DNA of 64,000 bases from assembly GCF_030272615.1 (NCBI RefSeq), contig NW_026729263.1, positions 1 to 64,000 on the forward strand, written 5' to 3'. A program made the position numbers and the translations under genes. This DNA is from Cryptomeria japonica. Taxonomy: Eukaryota; Streptophyta; Pinopsida; Cupressales; Cupressaceae. The notes under the pieces are model-generated. The model saw only the letters and a list, made by a program, of their open reading frames with translations. It had not been told where the DNA came from and searched no databases. Position 1 is the first letter of the stretch. Each line of letters begins with the position of its first letter. Shown here one piece after another: positions 46,036 to 59,900 of the stretch.

Positions 46036-49000
46036 AAACCGCGACCCACGTGCGAATCCACCCCGGCCACCCACCCCCGTCGAGGTGCACACCCTCCCTC
46101 GCGAAGTGCGCCCCGTTCGCCAAGTGTGAGCCCTGCCCGGGTGCGCGCACCTTGCTAGGGCGTCGGGTGTGCACCCGGCCCGGCCTACGTGCGTGCACCT
46201 GGAGGGGGCGTCGTGTGCGTGCAGTGTCCCGTCTGCAACGCGGTGCCCACACACCACCTCGGGCGCAACGACCTGCGCTCACATGTGGGCCGAGTGCACC
46301 TTGGTGCATGTTCGGGGCGCCTCGGGTGCACGCTCGATCTTGCCCCGGTGCACCAAGGCGCTCGGTTTGCCCCGGGTGCGCACTTGGTGCAAGGTGGGCA
46401 CCCAAAATAGGGATCAAGCACCAAAACACAAGTTTCGGGATGCAAAATGGGACCCAAGGACCACAAATGCGTTCCAAGACCCATGATGGGTCCACGAGAA
46501 CAAAAATGTGTTCCGAGACTTAATAAACAAATATTGGGTTTTAGGAGAAGAAACATGCTCTGATGCCCAAAACGAGAATCGACCCCGAAAAGGCCACAGG
46601 CCAAAAGTGGGATGCGAGACAAAAAAAAATGGGACCCGAGGACCAAAATTGGGTTCCCAGGTCGAAGACAGGGCAACCGGACAAGAAACGACCTCTAAGG
46701 CTCGAAATGAGTCCCGACGACTAAAACTTGACAAGAAGCACCCATCAGGCACCCAACTCGACACCCATGGGATGCCGACCCACCCGGGCTTCCACCTAGC
46801 ACACCTTGGCACCCACCCACCCTCGCACCCAACCTCGCACCCAACTTAGCACCTTTGAACCCACATTGGCACTCACCCTGACCCTGGCACCTTGGAACCC
46901 ACATTGGCACTCACCTTGACCCTGGCACCCACCTTTGCACTCACCTTGGGACCCACCCTGGCTCCCACCTCGGCACCCACCCAGACACCCACCTTGGTTC
47001 CTTGGCACCCACCTTGGATCCTTGGCACCCACCCCGACACCCACCTTGGCACGCAACTTGGCTACTTGCCACCCACCTTGGCTCCTTGACGCCCACCCCG
47101 ACAACCACCCCGTGACCTACCCTGGCTAGGGTTGGTGCACACCCACCCTGGTGCCCACCTTGGCACCCACCCTATGACCCACCTTGGCACGCACCTTAGT
47201 ACCCACCCCGTTACCCACCCTAGGACCCACCCCGTGACCCACCTTGGCCAGGGTGGGTGCCTTGGTGCGCACAACTTGCCTGGGCTGCACACCAGGGCGG
47301 GCTCAAGATGGCACCCGCGTTCCGTTTTTTTCACTATCTTTCAAAACGGAAATTTTAAAATCTCATTTTTTTCTTTTTTTTGCCTTTTCTGGAAATTAGT
47401 GAAGGCAGCGCATCAAAGGTGCGCAATGCTGGTGCGAACCCGGGAGCGCTCCGATGTGTGCTCCAAGGTGCGGCGTGCACGAAGTCCGAGCCCGGTTTGC
47501 CCCGGGTGCGCACCTCGCGTGCACCTTCGCCGGGGTGAGCACCTTGGCTGGGTTGCGCGCCCTGGTGCGTACCAAGGAGCGCTCTGAAGTGTGCTCCAAG
47601 GTGCGGCGTGCACGAAGTCGGAGCCCGGTTTGCCCCGGGTGTGCACCTCGCGTGCACCTTCGCTGCGGTGGGCACCTTGGCTGGGTTGCGCGCCTTGGTG
47701 GGCACCATGCAGTGCACGAAGTCGGAGCCCGGTTTGCCCCGGGCGCGCACCTCCGCCAGGGTGGGCACCTTGGTGCGCACAACTTGCCTGGGCTGCGCAT
47801 CAGGAAGGGCTCAAGATGGCACCCGCGTTCCGTTTTTTTCACTATCTTTCAGAACGGAAATTTTAAAATATCGTTTTTTTTTGCCTTTTCTGGAAATTAG
47901 TGAAGGCAGCGCATCAAAGGTGCGCAACGCTGGTGCGAACCTGGGAGCGCTCCGATGTGTGCTCCAAGGTGCGGCGTGCACGAAGTCGGAGCCCGGTTTG
48001 CCTCGGGTGCGCCCTGGTGGGCACCATGGTGCGCACCAAGGAGCGCTCCGAAGTGTGCTCCAAGGTGCGGCCTGCACGAAGTCGGAGCCCGGTTTGCCCC
48101 GGGTGTGCACCTCGGGTGGGCACCTTGGTGCGCATGCCTTGCCTGGGCTGCGCACCAGGGCGGGCTCAAGATGGCACCCGCGTTCCTTTTTTTTCACTAT
48201 CTTTCAAAACGGAAATTTTAAAATCTCATTTTTTTTTGCCTTTTTCTGGAAATTAGTGAAGGCAGCGCATCAAAGGTGCGCACCTCGCTGCCCACCACGG
48301 TGCGCAACGCCGGTGGGCACCCGGGAGTGCTTCGAAGTGTGCTCCAAGGTGCTGCGTGCACGTTGTCGGAGCCCGGTTTGCCCCGGGTGCGCACCTCGCG
48401 TGCACCTTCGTCGGGGTGGGCACCTTGGCTTGGTTTGCCCCGGCTGCGCTCCGAAGCGGGGTTATTGGAGCGCCGCCTCTTTTTTTGTCGGAGCGTTTGG
48501 TGGGGTTTCTCGCATTGGCTCTTCCGAGGCCCGGTTGCCACCCTGGCGCGCACGAAGTCGGAAGTAGGGTTAATTGCCCGGGTGCGCACCTTTGCCAGGG
48601 TGGCACCTTACCTGGGCTGCGCACCAGGGCGGGCTCAAGATGGCACGCGCGTTCCGTTTTTTTCACTATCTTTCAAAACGGAAATTTTAAAATCTCCTTT
48701 TTTTTTTGCCTTTTCTGGAAATTAGTGAAGGCAGCGCATCAAAGGTGCGCACCTCGCTGCCCACCTTGGTGTGCTCTGAGGTGCGCACCCGGGAGCGCTA
48801 CGAAGTGTGCTCCAAGGTGCGGCGTGCACGTTGTCGGAGCCCGGTTTGCCCCGGGTGCGCACCTCGCCTGCACCTTGGCCGGGGTGGGCACCTTGGCTGG
48901 GTTTGCCCAGGGTGCGCTCCGAAGCGGGGTTACTGGAGCGCCCCCTCTTTTTTTGTCAGAGAGTTTGGTGGGGTTTCTCGCATTGGCTCTTCCCAGGCCC

Positions 49001-52000
49001 GGTTGTTGGGTGCGCTCCCACCCTGGCGCGCGCGAAGTTGGAAGTTGGGTTAATTGCCCGGGCGCGCACCTTCGCCAGGGTGGGCACCTTGGTGCGCAAA
49101 CCTTGGCTGGGCTGCGCACCAGGGCGGGCTCAAGATGGCACCAGCATTCCCTTTTTCTCACTATCTTTCAAAACGGAAATTTTAAAATCTCGTTTTTTTT
49201 TTGCCTTTTATGGAAATTAGTGAAGGCATCGCATCAAAGGTGCGCACCTCGCTGCCCACCTTGGTGTGCTCCGAGGTGCCCACCACGGTGCGCAACGCCG
49301 GTGCGAACCCGGGAGCGCCCCGATGTGTGCTCCAAGGTGCGGCGTGCACGAAGTCGGACCCCGGTTTGCCCCGGGTGCGCACCTCGCGTGCACCTTGGTG
49401 CGCACACCTTGGCTGGGTTGCGCGGCCTGGTGGGCACCATGGTGCGCACCAAGGAGCGCTCCGAAGTGTGCTCCAAGGTGCGGCGTGCACGAAGTCGGAG
49501 CCCGGTTTGCCCCGGGTGCGCACCTTCGCCGCGGTGGGCACCATGGCGTGCACGAAGTCGGAGCCCGGTTTGCCCCGGGTGCGCACCTCGCGTGCACCTT
49601 CGCCGGGGTGGGCACCTCGGCTGGGTTGCGCGCCCTGGTGCGCACCAAGGAGCGCTCTGAAGTGTGCTCCAAGGTGCGGCGTGCACGAAGTCGGAGCCCG
49701 GTTTGCCCCGGGTGTGCACCTCGCGTGCACCTTCGCTGCGGTGGGCACCTTGGCTGGGTTGCGCGCCTTGGTGGGCACCATGCAGTGCACGAAGTCGGAG
49801 CCCGGTTTGCCCCGGGCGCGCACCTCCGCCAGGGTGGGCACCTTGGTGCGCACAACTTGCCTGGGCTGCGCACCAGGAAGGGCTCAAGATGGCACCCGCG
49901 TTCCGTTTTTTTCACTATCTTTCAGAACGGAAATTTTAAAATATCGTTTTTTTTTGCCTTTTCTGGAAATTAGTGAAGGCAGCGCATCAAAGGTGCGCAA
50001 CGCTGGTGCGAACCTGGGAGCGCTCCGATGTGTGCTCCAAGGTGCGGCGTGCACGAAGTCGGACCCCGGTTTGCCCCGGGTGCGCACCTCGCGTGCACCT
50101 TGGTGCGCACACCTTGGCTGGGTTGCGCGCCCTGGTGGGCACCATGGTGCGCACCAAGGAGCGCTCCGAAGTGTGCTCCAAGGTGCGGCGTGCACGAAGT
50201 CGGAGCCCGGTTTGCCCCGGGTGCGCACCTCGCGTGCACCTTCGCCGCGGTGGGCACCATGGCGTGCACGAAGTCGGAGCCCGGTTTGCCCCGGGTGCGC
50301 ACCTCGCGTGCACCTTCGCCGGGGTGGGCACCTTAGTGTGCAGACCTTGGCTGGGTTGCGCGCCCTGGTGGGCACCATGGTGCGCACCAAGGAGCGCTCC
50401 GAAGTGTGCTCCAAGGTGCGGCCTGCACGAAGTCGGAGCCCGGTTTGCCCCGGGTGTGCACCTCGGGTGGGCACCTTGGTGCGCATGCCTTGCCTGGGCT
50501 GCGCACCAGGGCGGGCTCAAGATGGCACCCGCGTTCCTTTTTTTTCACTATCTTTCAAAACGGAAATTTTAAAATCTCATTTTTTTTTGCCTTTTTCTGG
50601 AAATTAGTGAAGGCAGCGCATCAAAGGTGCGCACCTCGCTGCCCACCACGGTGCGCAACGCCGGTGGGCACCCGGGAGTGCTTCGAAGTGTGCTCCAAGG
50701 TGCTGCGTGCACGTTGTCGGAGCCCGGTTTGCCCCGGGTGCGCACCTCGCGTGCACCTTCGTCGGGGTGGGCACCTTGGCTGGGTTTGCCCCGGCTGCGC
50801 TCCGAAGCGGGGTTATTGGAGCGCCGCCTCTTTTTTTGTCGGAGCGTTTGGTGGGGTTTCTCGCATTGGCTCTTCCGAGGCCCGGTTGCCACCCTGGCGC
50901 GCACGAAGTCGGAAGTAGGGTTAATTGCCCGGGTGCGCACCTTTGCCAGGGTGGGCACCTTACCTGGGCTGCGCACCAGGGCGGGCTCAAGATGGCACGC
51001 GCGTTCCGTTTTTTTCACTATCTTTCAAAACGGAAATTTTAAAATCTCCTTTTTTTTTTGCCTTTTCTGGAAATTAGTGAAGGCAGCGCATCAAAGGTGC
51101 GCACCTCGCTGCCCACCTTGGTGTGCTCTGAGGTGCGCACCCGGGAGCGCTACGAAGTGTGCTCCAAGGTGCGGCGTGCACGTTGTCGGAGCCCGGTTTG
51201 CCCCGGGTGCGCACCTCGCCTGCACCTTGGCCGGGGTGGGCACCTTGGCTGGGTTTGCCCAGGGTGCGCTCCGAAGCGGGGTTACTGGAGCGCCCCCTCT
51301 TTTTTTGTCAGAGCGTTTGGTGGGGTTTCTCGCATTGGCTCTTCCCAGGCCCGGTTGTTGGGTGCGCTCCCACCCTGGCGCGCGCGAAGTTGGAAGTTGG
51401 GTTAATTGCCCGGGCGCGCACCTTCGCCAGGGTGGGCACCTTGGTGCGCACACCTTGGCTGGGCTGCGCACCAGGGCGGGCTCAAGATGGCACCAGCATT
51501 CCCTTTTTCTCACTATCTTTCAAAACGGAAATTTTAAAATCTCGTTTTTTTTTTGCCTTTTATGGAAATTAGTGAAGGCATCGCATCAAAGGTGCGCACC
51601 TCGCTGCCCACCTTGGTGTGCTCCGAGGTGCCCACCACGGTGCGCAACGCCGGTGCGAACCCGGGAGCGCCCCGATGTGTGCTCCAAGGTGCGGCGTGCA
51701 CGAAGTCGGACCCCGGTTTGCCCCGGGTGCGCACCTCGCGTGCACCTTGGTGCGCACACCTTGGCTGGGTTGCGCGGCCTGGTGGGCACCATGGTGCGCA
51801 CCAAGGAGCGCTCCGAAGTGTGCTCCAAGGTGCGGCGTGCACGAAGTCGGAGCCCGGTTTGCCCCGGGTACGCACCTCGCGTGCACCTTCGCCGGGGTGG
51901 GCACCTCGGCTGGGTTGCGCGCCCTGGTGCGCACCAAGGAGCGCTCCGAAGTGTGCTCCAAGGTGCGGCGTGCACGAAGTCGGAGCCCGGTTTGCCCCGG

Positions 52001-53784
52001 GTGCGCACCTTCGCCGCGGTGCGCACCATGGCGTGCACGAAGTCGGAGCCCGGTTTGCCCCGGGTGCGCACCTCGCGTGCACCTTCGGCGGGGTTGCGCG
52101 CCCTGGTGGGCACCATGGTGCGCACCAAGGAGCGCTCCGAAGTGTGCTCCAAGGTGCGGCGTGCACGAAGTCGGAGCCCGGTTTGCCCCGGGTGCGCACC
52201 TCGCGTGCACCTTCGGCGGGGTTGCGCGCCCTGGTGGGCACCATGGTGCGCACCAAGGAGCGCTCCGAAGTGTGCTCCAAGGTGCGGCGTGCACGAAGTC
52301 GGAGCCCGGTTTGCCCCGGGTGCGCACCTCGCGTGCACCTTCGCCGCGGTGGGCACCATGGCGTGCACGAAGTCGGAGCCCGGTTTGCCCCGGGTGCGCA
52401 CCTCGCGTGCACCTTCGCCGGGGTGGGCACCTCGGCTGGGTTGCGCGCCCTGGTGCGCACCAAGGAGCGCTCCGAAGTGTGCTCCAAGGTGCGGCGTGCA
52501 CGAAGTCGGAGCCCGGTTTGCCCCGGGTGCGCACCTCGCGTGCACCTTCGCCAGGGTGGGCACCTCGGTGCGCACACCTTCTCAATGTTTTCTTGCCTTT
52601 TCTGGAAATTGGTGAAGGCAGCGCATCAAAGGTGCGCACCTCGGTGTGCTCCGAGGTGCGAACCCGAGAGCGCTCCGAGGTGCCCACGAAGTCGAAAGTC
52701 GGGTTAATTGCATTGTTTTCCCCGGGTGCGCTCCGAGGTGCGCAACATCGGCGCGCACCAAGGAGGGCTCCGAAGTGTGCTCCAAGGTGCGCACGATGGC
52801 GTGCACCTCTGGTGCGCACGATTCGGAGCTCGGTTTGACCGGGGTGCGCACACCTTGGCTGGGTTGCGCACCTTTTGTGCGCTCCAAGGTGCGCACGAAG
52901 TCGGAGCTCGGTTTGCCCCGGGTGCGCACCTTCGCCAGGGTGCGCACCTTGATGCGCACGCCTTGGCTGGGCTGCGCACCTTGGTGGGCGCCATGGTGCG
53001 CACCTTTCGTGCGCTCCAAGGTGCGCACGAAGTCGGAGCTCGGTTTGCCCCGGGTGCGCACCTTGGTGGGCGCCATGGTGCACTCCGAGGTGCCCAAGAT
53101 TGGTGCGCACCAAGGAGCGCTCCGAAGTGCGCTCCAAGGTGCGCGCGAAGTCGAAAGTTGGGTTAATTGTCCGGTTTGCCTCGGGTGCGCACCTTGCGTG
53201 CACCTTCGCCAGGGTGGGCGCCTTGGTGCGCACACCTTGGCTGGGCTGCGCACACCTTGGCACCCGCGTTTCCTTCATTTTAAATTTTTTTTTTTTACAA
53301 TCTCTCAAGTGGGAAATTCTATAATCTCAACTTTTTTTGCCTTTTCAGGAAACTTTTGAATGGAGCGCATCATTGGTGCGCTCCGAAGTGTGCTCCAAAG
53401 CTCTCTCCAGCTGCGTGCACCTGCCCCGGCCGCGCACCCGGCCCCGCCCAGCTTCGCTCACCTGTCCCGGGCGTCTGGTGCGGAACCTTAGAGTAAGAAA
53501 CATCACCGTGCACCTTGGCCAACGTGCGCGACTCGACCGAGCGCGCACTGGCCGAGGTGCACACCGATTTCACCTGGGTGCGCGCGCAGCACCTCGGGCG
53601 CACCGGGGTGCGCGCACAACGCCCGGGTTGCACCGTGGCCTGTGTGCTCGGGGCGCCTCGGGTGCGCGCTCGGTGTCGCCCCCGCGCGCGCGGTAGTGCG
53701 GGCAGCGCACCCCGGCCCGGCCCGGCCCCGACGAGAACGCAAACGGGCAAAAGGTTTATTCAAATAGCATTGCGACGCCCGGCG

Positions 53785-53797
53785 AAAAACTAAAAAA
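53785..53797 (-). terminator. Pol III T-run terminator, unit 7
   Basis: T6 at 53792-53797 followed by T5. Confidence 0.9.
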
Positions 53798-53915
53798 GGG
53801 TGCAACACCGGGACTTCCCGGGAGGTCACCCATCCCAGTACTACTCCGGCCCAAGCGCGCTTAACTGCGGAGTTCTGATGGGATCCGGTGCACTAACGCT
53901 GGTATGATCGCACCC
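53796..53915 (-). rRNA. 5S ribosomal RNA, unit 7
   Basis: Identical copy, 7,910 bp from the unit 6 gene. The shortening is explained entirely by loss of one 13-bp submonomer at 47650/47651 in the spacer. Confidence 0.98.
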
Positions 53916-53945
53916 GTTATGAGCTTGTCGCAGTGTGTACTTAGC
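53916..53945 (-). promoter_or_regulatory. 5S upstream promoter element, unit 7
   Basis: Unchanged copy of the -1 to -30 region. Confidence 0.7.
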
Positions 53946-56900
53946 AAACCGCGACCCACGTGCGAATCCACCCCGGCCACCCACCCCCGTCGAGGTGCAC
54001 ACCCTCCCTCGCGAAGTGCGCCCCGTTCGCCAAGTGTGAGCCCTGCCCGGGTGCGCGCACCTTGCTAGGGCGTCGGGTGTGCACCCGGCCCGGCCTACGT
54101 GCGTGCACCTGGAGGGGGCGTCGTGTGCGTGCAGTGTCCCGTCTGCAACGCGGTGCCCACACACCACCTCGGGCGCAACGACCTGCGCTCACATGTGGGC
54201 CGAGTGCACCTTGGTGCATGTTCGGGGCGCCTCGGGTGCACGCTCGATCTTGCCCCGGTGCACCAAGGCGCTCGGTTTGCCCCGGGTGCGCACTTGGTGC
54301 AAGGTGGGCACCCAAAATAGGGATCAAGCACCAAAACACAAGTTTCGGGATGCAAAATGGGACCCAAGGACCACAAATGCGTTCCAAGACCCATGATGGG
54401 TCCACGAGAACAAAAATGTGTTCCGAGACTTAATAAACAAATATTGGGTTTTAGGAGAAGAAACATGCTCTGATGCCCAAAACGAGAATCGACCCCGAAA
54501 AGGCCACAGGCCAAAAGTGGGATGCGAGACAAAAAAAAATGGGACCCGAGGACCAAAATTGGGTTCCCAGGTCGAAGACAGGGCAACCGGACAAGAAACG
54601 ACCTCTAAGGCTCGAAATGAGTCCCGACGACTAAAACTTGACAAGAAGCACCCATCAGGCACCCAACTCGACACCCATGGGATGCCGACCCACCCGGGCT
54701 TCCACCTAGCACACCTTGGCACCCACCCACCCTCGCACCCAACCTCGCACCCAACTTAGCACCTTTGAACCCACATTGGCACTCACCCTGACCCTGGCAC
54801 CTTGGAACCCACATTGGCACTCACCTTGACCCTGGCACCCACCTTTGCACTCACCTTGGGACCCACCCTGGCTCCCACCTCGGCACCCACCCAGACACCC
54901 ACCTTGGTTCCTTGGCACCCACCTTGGATCCTTGGCACCCACCCCGACACCCACCTTGGCACGCAACTTGGCTACTTGCCACCCACCTTGGCTCCTTGAC
55001 GCCCACCCCGACAACCACCCCGTGACCTACCCTGGCTAGGGTTGGTGCACACCCACCCTGGTGCCCACCTTGGCACCCACCCTATGACCCACCTTGGCAC
55101 GCACCTTAGTACCCACCCCGTTACCCACCCTAGGACCCACCCCGTGACCCACCTTGGCCAGGGTGGGTGCCTTGGTGCGCACAACTTGCCTGGGCTGCAC
55201 ACCAGGGCGGGCTCAAGATGGCACCCGCGTTCCGTTTTTTTCACTATCTTTCAAAACGGAAATTTTAAAATCTCATTTTTTTCTTTTTTTTGCCTTTTCT
55301 GGAAATTAGTGAAGGCAGCGCATCAAAGGTGCGCAATGCTGGTGCGAACCCGGGAGCGCTCCGATGTGTGCTCCAAGGTGCGGCGTGCACGAAGTCCGAG
55401 CCCGGTTTGCCCCGGGTGCGCACCTCGCGTGCACCTTCGCCGGGGTGAGCACCTTGGCTGGTGTTGCGCGCCCTGGTGCGTACCAAGGAGCGCTCTGAAG
55501 TGTGCTCCAAGGTGCGGCGTGCACGAAGTCGGAGCCCGGTTTGCCCCGGGTGTGCACCTCGGGTGCGCACCTCGCGTGCACCTTCGCTGCGGTGGGCACC
55601 TTGGCTGGGTTGCGCGCCTTGGTGGGCACCATGCAGTGCACGAAGTCGGAGCCCGGTTTGCCCCGGGCGCGCACCTCCGCCAGGGTGGGCACCTTGGTGC
55701 GCACAACTTGCCTGGGCTGCGCATCAGGAAGGGCTCAAGATGGCACCCGCGTTCCGTTTTTTTCACTATCTTTCAGAACGGAAATTTTAAAATATCGTTT
55801 TTTTTTGCCTTTTCTGGAAATTAGTGAAGGCAGCGCATCAAAGGTGCGCAACGCTGGTGCGAACCTGGGAGCGCTCCGATGTGTGCTCCAAGGTGCGGCG
55901 TGCACGAAGTCGGAGCCCGGTTTGCCTCGGGTGCGCCCTGGTGGGCACCATGGTGCGCACCAAGGAGCGCTCCGAAGTGTGCTCCAAGGTGCGGCCTGCA
56001 CGAAGTCGGAGCCCGGTTTGCCCCGGGTGTGCACCTCGGGTGGGCACCTTGGTGCGCATGCCTTGCCTGGGCTGCGCACCAGGGCGGGCTCAAGATGGCA
56101 CCCGCGTTCCTTTTTTTTCACTATCTTTCAAAACGGAAATTTTAAAATCTCATTTTTTTTTGCCTTTTTCTGGAAATTAGTGAAGGCAGCGCATCAAAGG
56201 TGCGCACCTCGCTGCCCACCACGGTGCGCAACGCCGGTGGGCACCCGGGAGTGCTTCGAAGTGTGCTCCAAGGTGCTGCGTGCACGTTGTCGGAGCCCGG
56301 TTTGCCCCGGGTGCGCACCTCGCGTGCACCTTCGTCGGGGTGGGCACCTTGGCTTGGTTTGCCCCGGCTGCGCTCCGAAGCGGGGTTATTGGAGCGCCGC
56401 CTCTTTTTTTGTCGGAGCGTTTGGTGGGGTTTCTCGCATTGGCTCTTCCGAGGCCCGGTTGCCACCCTGGCGCGCACGAAGTCGGAAGTAGGGTTAATTG
56501 CCCGGGTGCGCACCTTTGCCAGGGTGGCACCTTACCTGGGCTGCGCACCAGGGCGGGCTCAAGATGGCACGCGCGTTCCGTTTTTTTCACTATCTTTCAA
56601 AACGGAAATTTTAAAATCTCCTTTTTTTTTTGCCTTTTCTGGAAATTAGTGAAGGCAGCGCATCAAAGGTGCGCACCTCGCTGCCCACCTTGGTGTGCTC
56701 TGAGGTGCGCACCCGGGAGCGCTACGAAGTGTGCTCCAAGGTGCGGCGTGCACGTTGTCGGAGCCCGGTTTGCCCCGGGTGCGCACCTCGCCTGCACCTT
56801 GGCCGGGGTGGGCACCTTGGCTGGGTTTGCCCAGGGTGCGCTCCGAAGCGGGGTTACTGGAGCGCCCCCTCTTTTTTTGTCAGAGAGTTTGGTGGGGTTT

Positions 56901-59900
56901 CTCGCATTGGCTCTTCCCAGGCCCGGTTGTTGGGTGCGCTCCCACCCTGGCGCGCGCGAAGTTGGAAGTTGGGTTAATTGCCCGGGCGCGCACCTTCGCC
57001 AGGGTGGGCACCTTGGTGCGCAAACCTTGGCTGGGCTGCGCACCAGGGCGGGCTCAAGATGGCACCAGCATTCCCTTTTTCTCACTATCTTTCAAAACGG
57101 AAATTTTAAAATCTCGTTTTTTTTTTGCCTTTTATGGAAATTAGTGAAGGCATCGCATCAAAGGTGCGCACCTCGCTGCCCACCTTGGTGTGCTCCGAGG
57201 TGCCCACCACGGTGCGCAACGCCGGTGCGAACCCGGGAGCGCCCCGATGTGTGCTCCAAGGTGCGGCGTGCACGAAGTCGGACCCCGGTTTGCCCCGGGT
57301 GCGCACCTCGCGTGCACCTTGGTGCGCACACCTTGGCTGGGTTGCGCGGCCTGGTGGGCACCATGGTGCGCACCAAGGAGCGCTCCGAAGTGTGCTCCAA
57401 GGTGCGGCGTGCACGAAGTCGGAGCCCGGTTTGCCCCGGGTGCGCACCTTCGCCGCGGTGGGCACCATGGCGTGCACGAAGTCGGAGCCCGGTTTGCCCC
57501 GGGTGCGCACCTCGCGTGCACCTTCGCCGGGGTGGGCACCTCGGCTGGGTTGCGCGCCCTGGTGCGCACCAAGGAGCGCTCTGAAGTGTGCTCCAAGGTG
57601 CGGCGTGCACGAAGTCGGAGCCCGGTTTGCCCCGGGTGTGCACCTCGCGTGCACCTTCGCTGCGGTGGGCACCTTGGCTGGGTTGCGCGCCTTGGTGGGC
57701 ACCATGCAGTGCACGAAGTCGGAGCCCGGTTTGCCCCGGGCGCGCACCTCCGCCAGGGTGGGCACCTTGGTGCGCACAACTTGCCTGGGCTGCGCACCAG
57801 GAAGGGCTCAAGATGGCACCCGCGTTCCGTTTTTTTCACTATCTTTCAGAACGGAAATTTTAAAATATCGTTTTTTTTTGCCTTTTCTGGAAATTAGTGA
57901 AGGCAGCGCATCAAAGGTGCGCAACGCTGGTGCGAACCTGGGAGCGCTCCGATGTGTGCTCCAAGGTGCGGCGTGCACGAAGTCGGACCCCGGTTTGCCC
58001 CGGGTGCGCACCTCGCGTGCACCTTGGTGCGCACACCTTGGCTGGGTTGCGCGCCCTGGTGGGCACCATGGTGCGCACCAAGGAGCGCTCCGAAGTGTGC
58101 TCCAAGGTGCGGCGTGCACGAAGTCGGAGCCCGGTTTGCCCCGGGTGCGCACCTCGCGTGCACCTTCGCCGCGGTGGGCACCATGGCGTGCACGAAGTCG
58201 GAGCCCGGTTTGCCCCGGGTGCGCACCTCGCGTGCACCTTCGCCGGGGTGGGCACCTTAGTGTGCAGACCTTGGCTGGGTTGCGCGCCCTGGTGGGCACC
58301 ATGGTGCGCACCAAGGAGCGCTCCGAAGTGTGCTCCAAGGTGCGGCCTGCACGAAGTCGGAGCCCGGTTTGCCCCGGGTGTGCACCTCGGGTGGGCACCT
58401 TGGTGCGCATGCCTTGCCTGGGCTGCGCACCAGGGCGGGCTCAAGATGGCACCCGCGTTCCTTTTTTTTCACTATCTTTCAAAACGGAAATTTTAAAATC
58501 TCATTTTTTTTTGCCTTTTTCTGGAAATTAGTGAAGGCAGCGCATCAAAGGTGCGCACCTCGCTGCCCACCACGGTGCGCAACGCCGGTGGGCACCCGGG
58601 AGTGCTTCGAAGTGTGCTCCAAGGTGCTGCGTGCACGTTGTCGGAGCCCGGTTTGCCCCGGGTGCGCACCTCGCGTGCACCTTCGTCGGGGTGGGCACCT
58701 TGGCTGGGTTTGCCCCGGCTGCGCTCCGAAGCGGGGTTATTGGAGCGCCGCCTCTTTTTTTGTCGGAGCGTTTGGTGGGGTTTCTCGCATTGGCTCTTCC
58801 GAGGCCCGGTTGCCACCCTGGCGCGCACGAAGTCGGAAGTAGGGTTAATTGCCCGGGTGCGCACCTTTGCCAGGGTGGGCACCTTACCTGGGCTGCGCAC
58901 CAGGGCGGGCTCAAGATGGCACGCGCGTTCCGTTTTTTTCACTATCTTTCAAAACGGAAATTTTAAAATCTCCTTTTTTTTTTGCCTTTTCTGGAAATTA
59001 GTGAAGGCAGCGCATCAAAGGTGCGCACCTCGCTGCCCACCTTGGTGTGCTCTGAGGTGCGCACCCGGGAGCGCTACGAAGTGTGCTCCAAGGTGCGGCG
59101 TGCACGTTGTCGGAGCCCGGTTTGCCCCGGGTGCGCACCTCGCCTGCACCTTGGCCGGGGTGGGCACCTTGGCTGGGTTTGCCCAGGGTGCGCTCCGAAG
59201 CGGGGTTACTGGAGCGCCCCCTCTTTTTTTGTCAGAGCGTTTGGTGGGGTTTCTCGCATTGGCTCTTCCCAGGCCCGGTTGTTGGGTGCGCTCCCACCCT
59301 GGCGCGCGCGAAGTTGGAAGTTGGGTTAATTGCCCGGGCGCGCACCTTCGCCAGGGTGGGCACCTTGGTGCGCACACCTTGGCTGGGCTGCGCACCAGGG
59401 CGGGCTCAAGATGGCACCAGCATTCCCTTTTTCTCACTATCTTTCAAAACGGAAATTTTAAAATCTCGTTTTTTTTTTGCCTTTTATGGAAATTAGTGAA
59501 GGCATCGCATCAAAGGTGCGCACCTCGCTGCCCACCTTGGTGTGCTCCGAGGTGCCCACCACGGTGCGCAACGCCGGTGCGAACCCGGGAGCGCCCCGAT
59601 GTGTGCTCCAAGGTGCGGCGTGCACGAAGTCGGACCCCGGTTTGCCCCGGGTGCGCACCTCGCGTGCACCTTGGTGCGCACACCTTGGCTGGGTTGCGCG
59701 GCCTGGTGGGCACCATGGTGCGCACCAAGGAGCGCTCCGAAGTGTGCTCCAAGGTGCGGCGTGCACGAAGTCGGAGCCCGGTTTGCCCCGGGTACGCACC
59801 TCGCGTGCACCTTCGCCGGGGTGGGCACCTCGGCTGGGTTGCGCGCCCTGGTGCGCACCAAGGAGCGCTCCGAAGTGTGCTCCAAGGTGCGGCGTGCACG

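Larger units (their letters stand above)
39648..47570. repeat. 5S rDNA unit 6 (7,923 bp)
   Basis: Full-length unit with one private substitution, A at 44106 where others have G (CG site). Confidence 0.97.
47571..55481. repeat. 5S rDNA unit 7 (7,911 bp)
   Basis: Lacks one 13-bp submonomer at 47650/47651 and has one extra T at 55462 near its end. Otherwise consensus. Confidence 0.97.
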
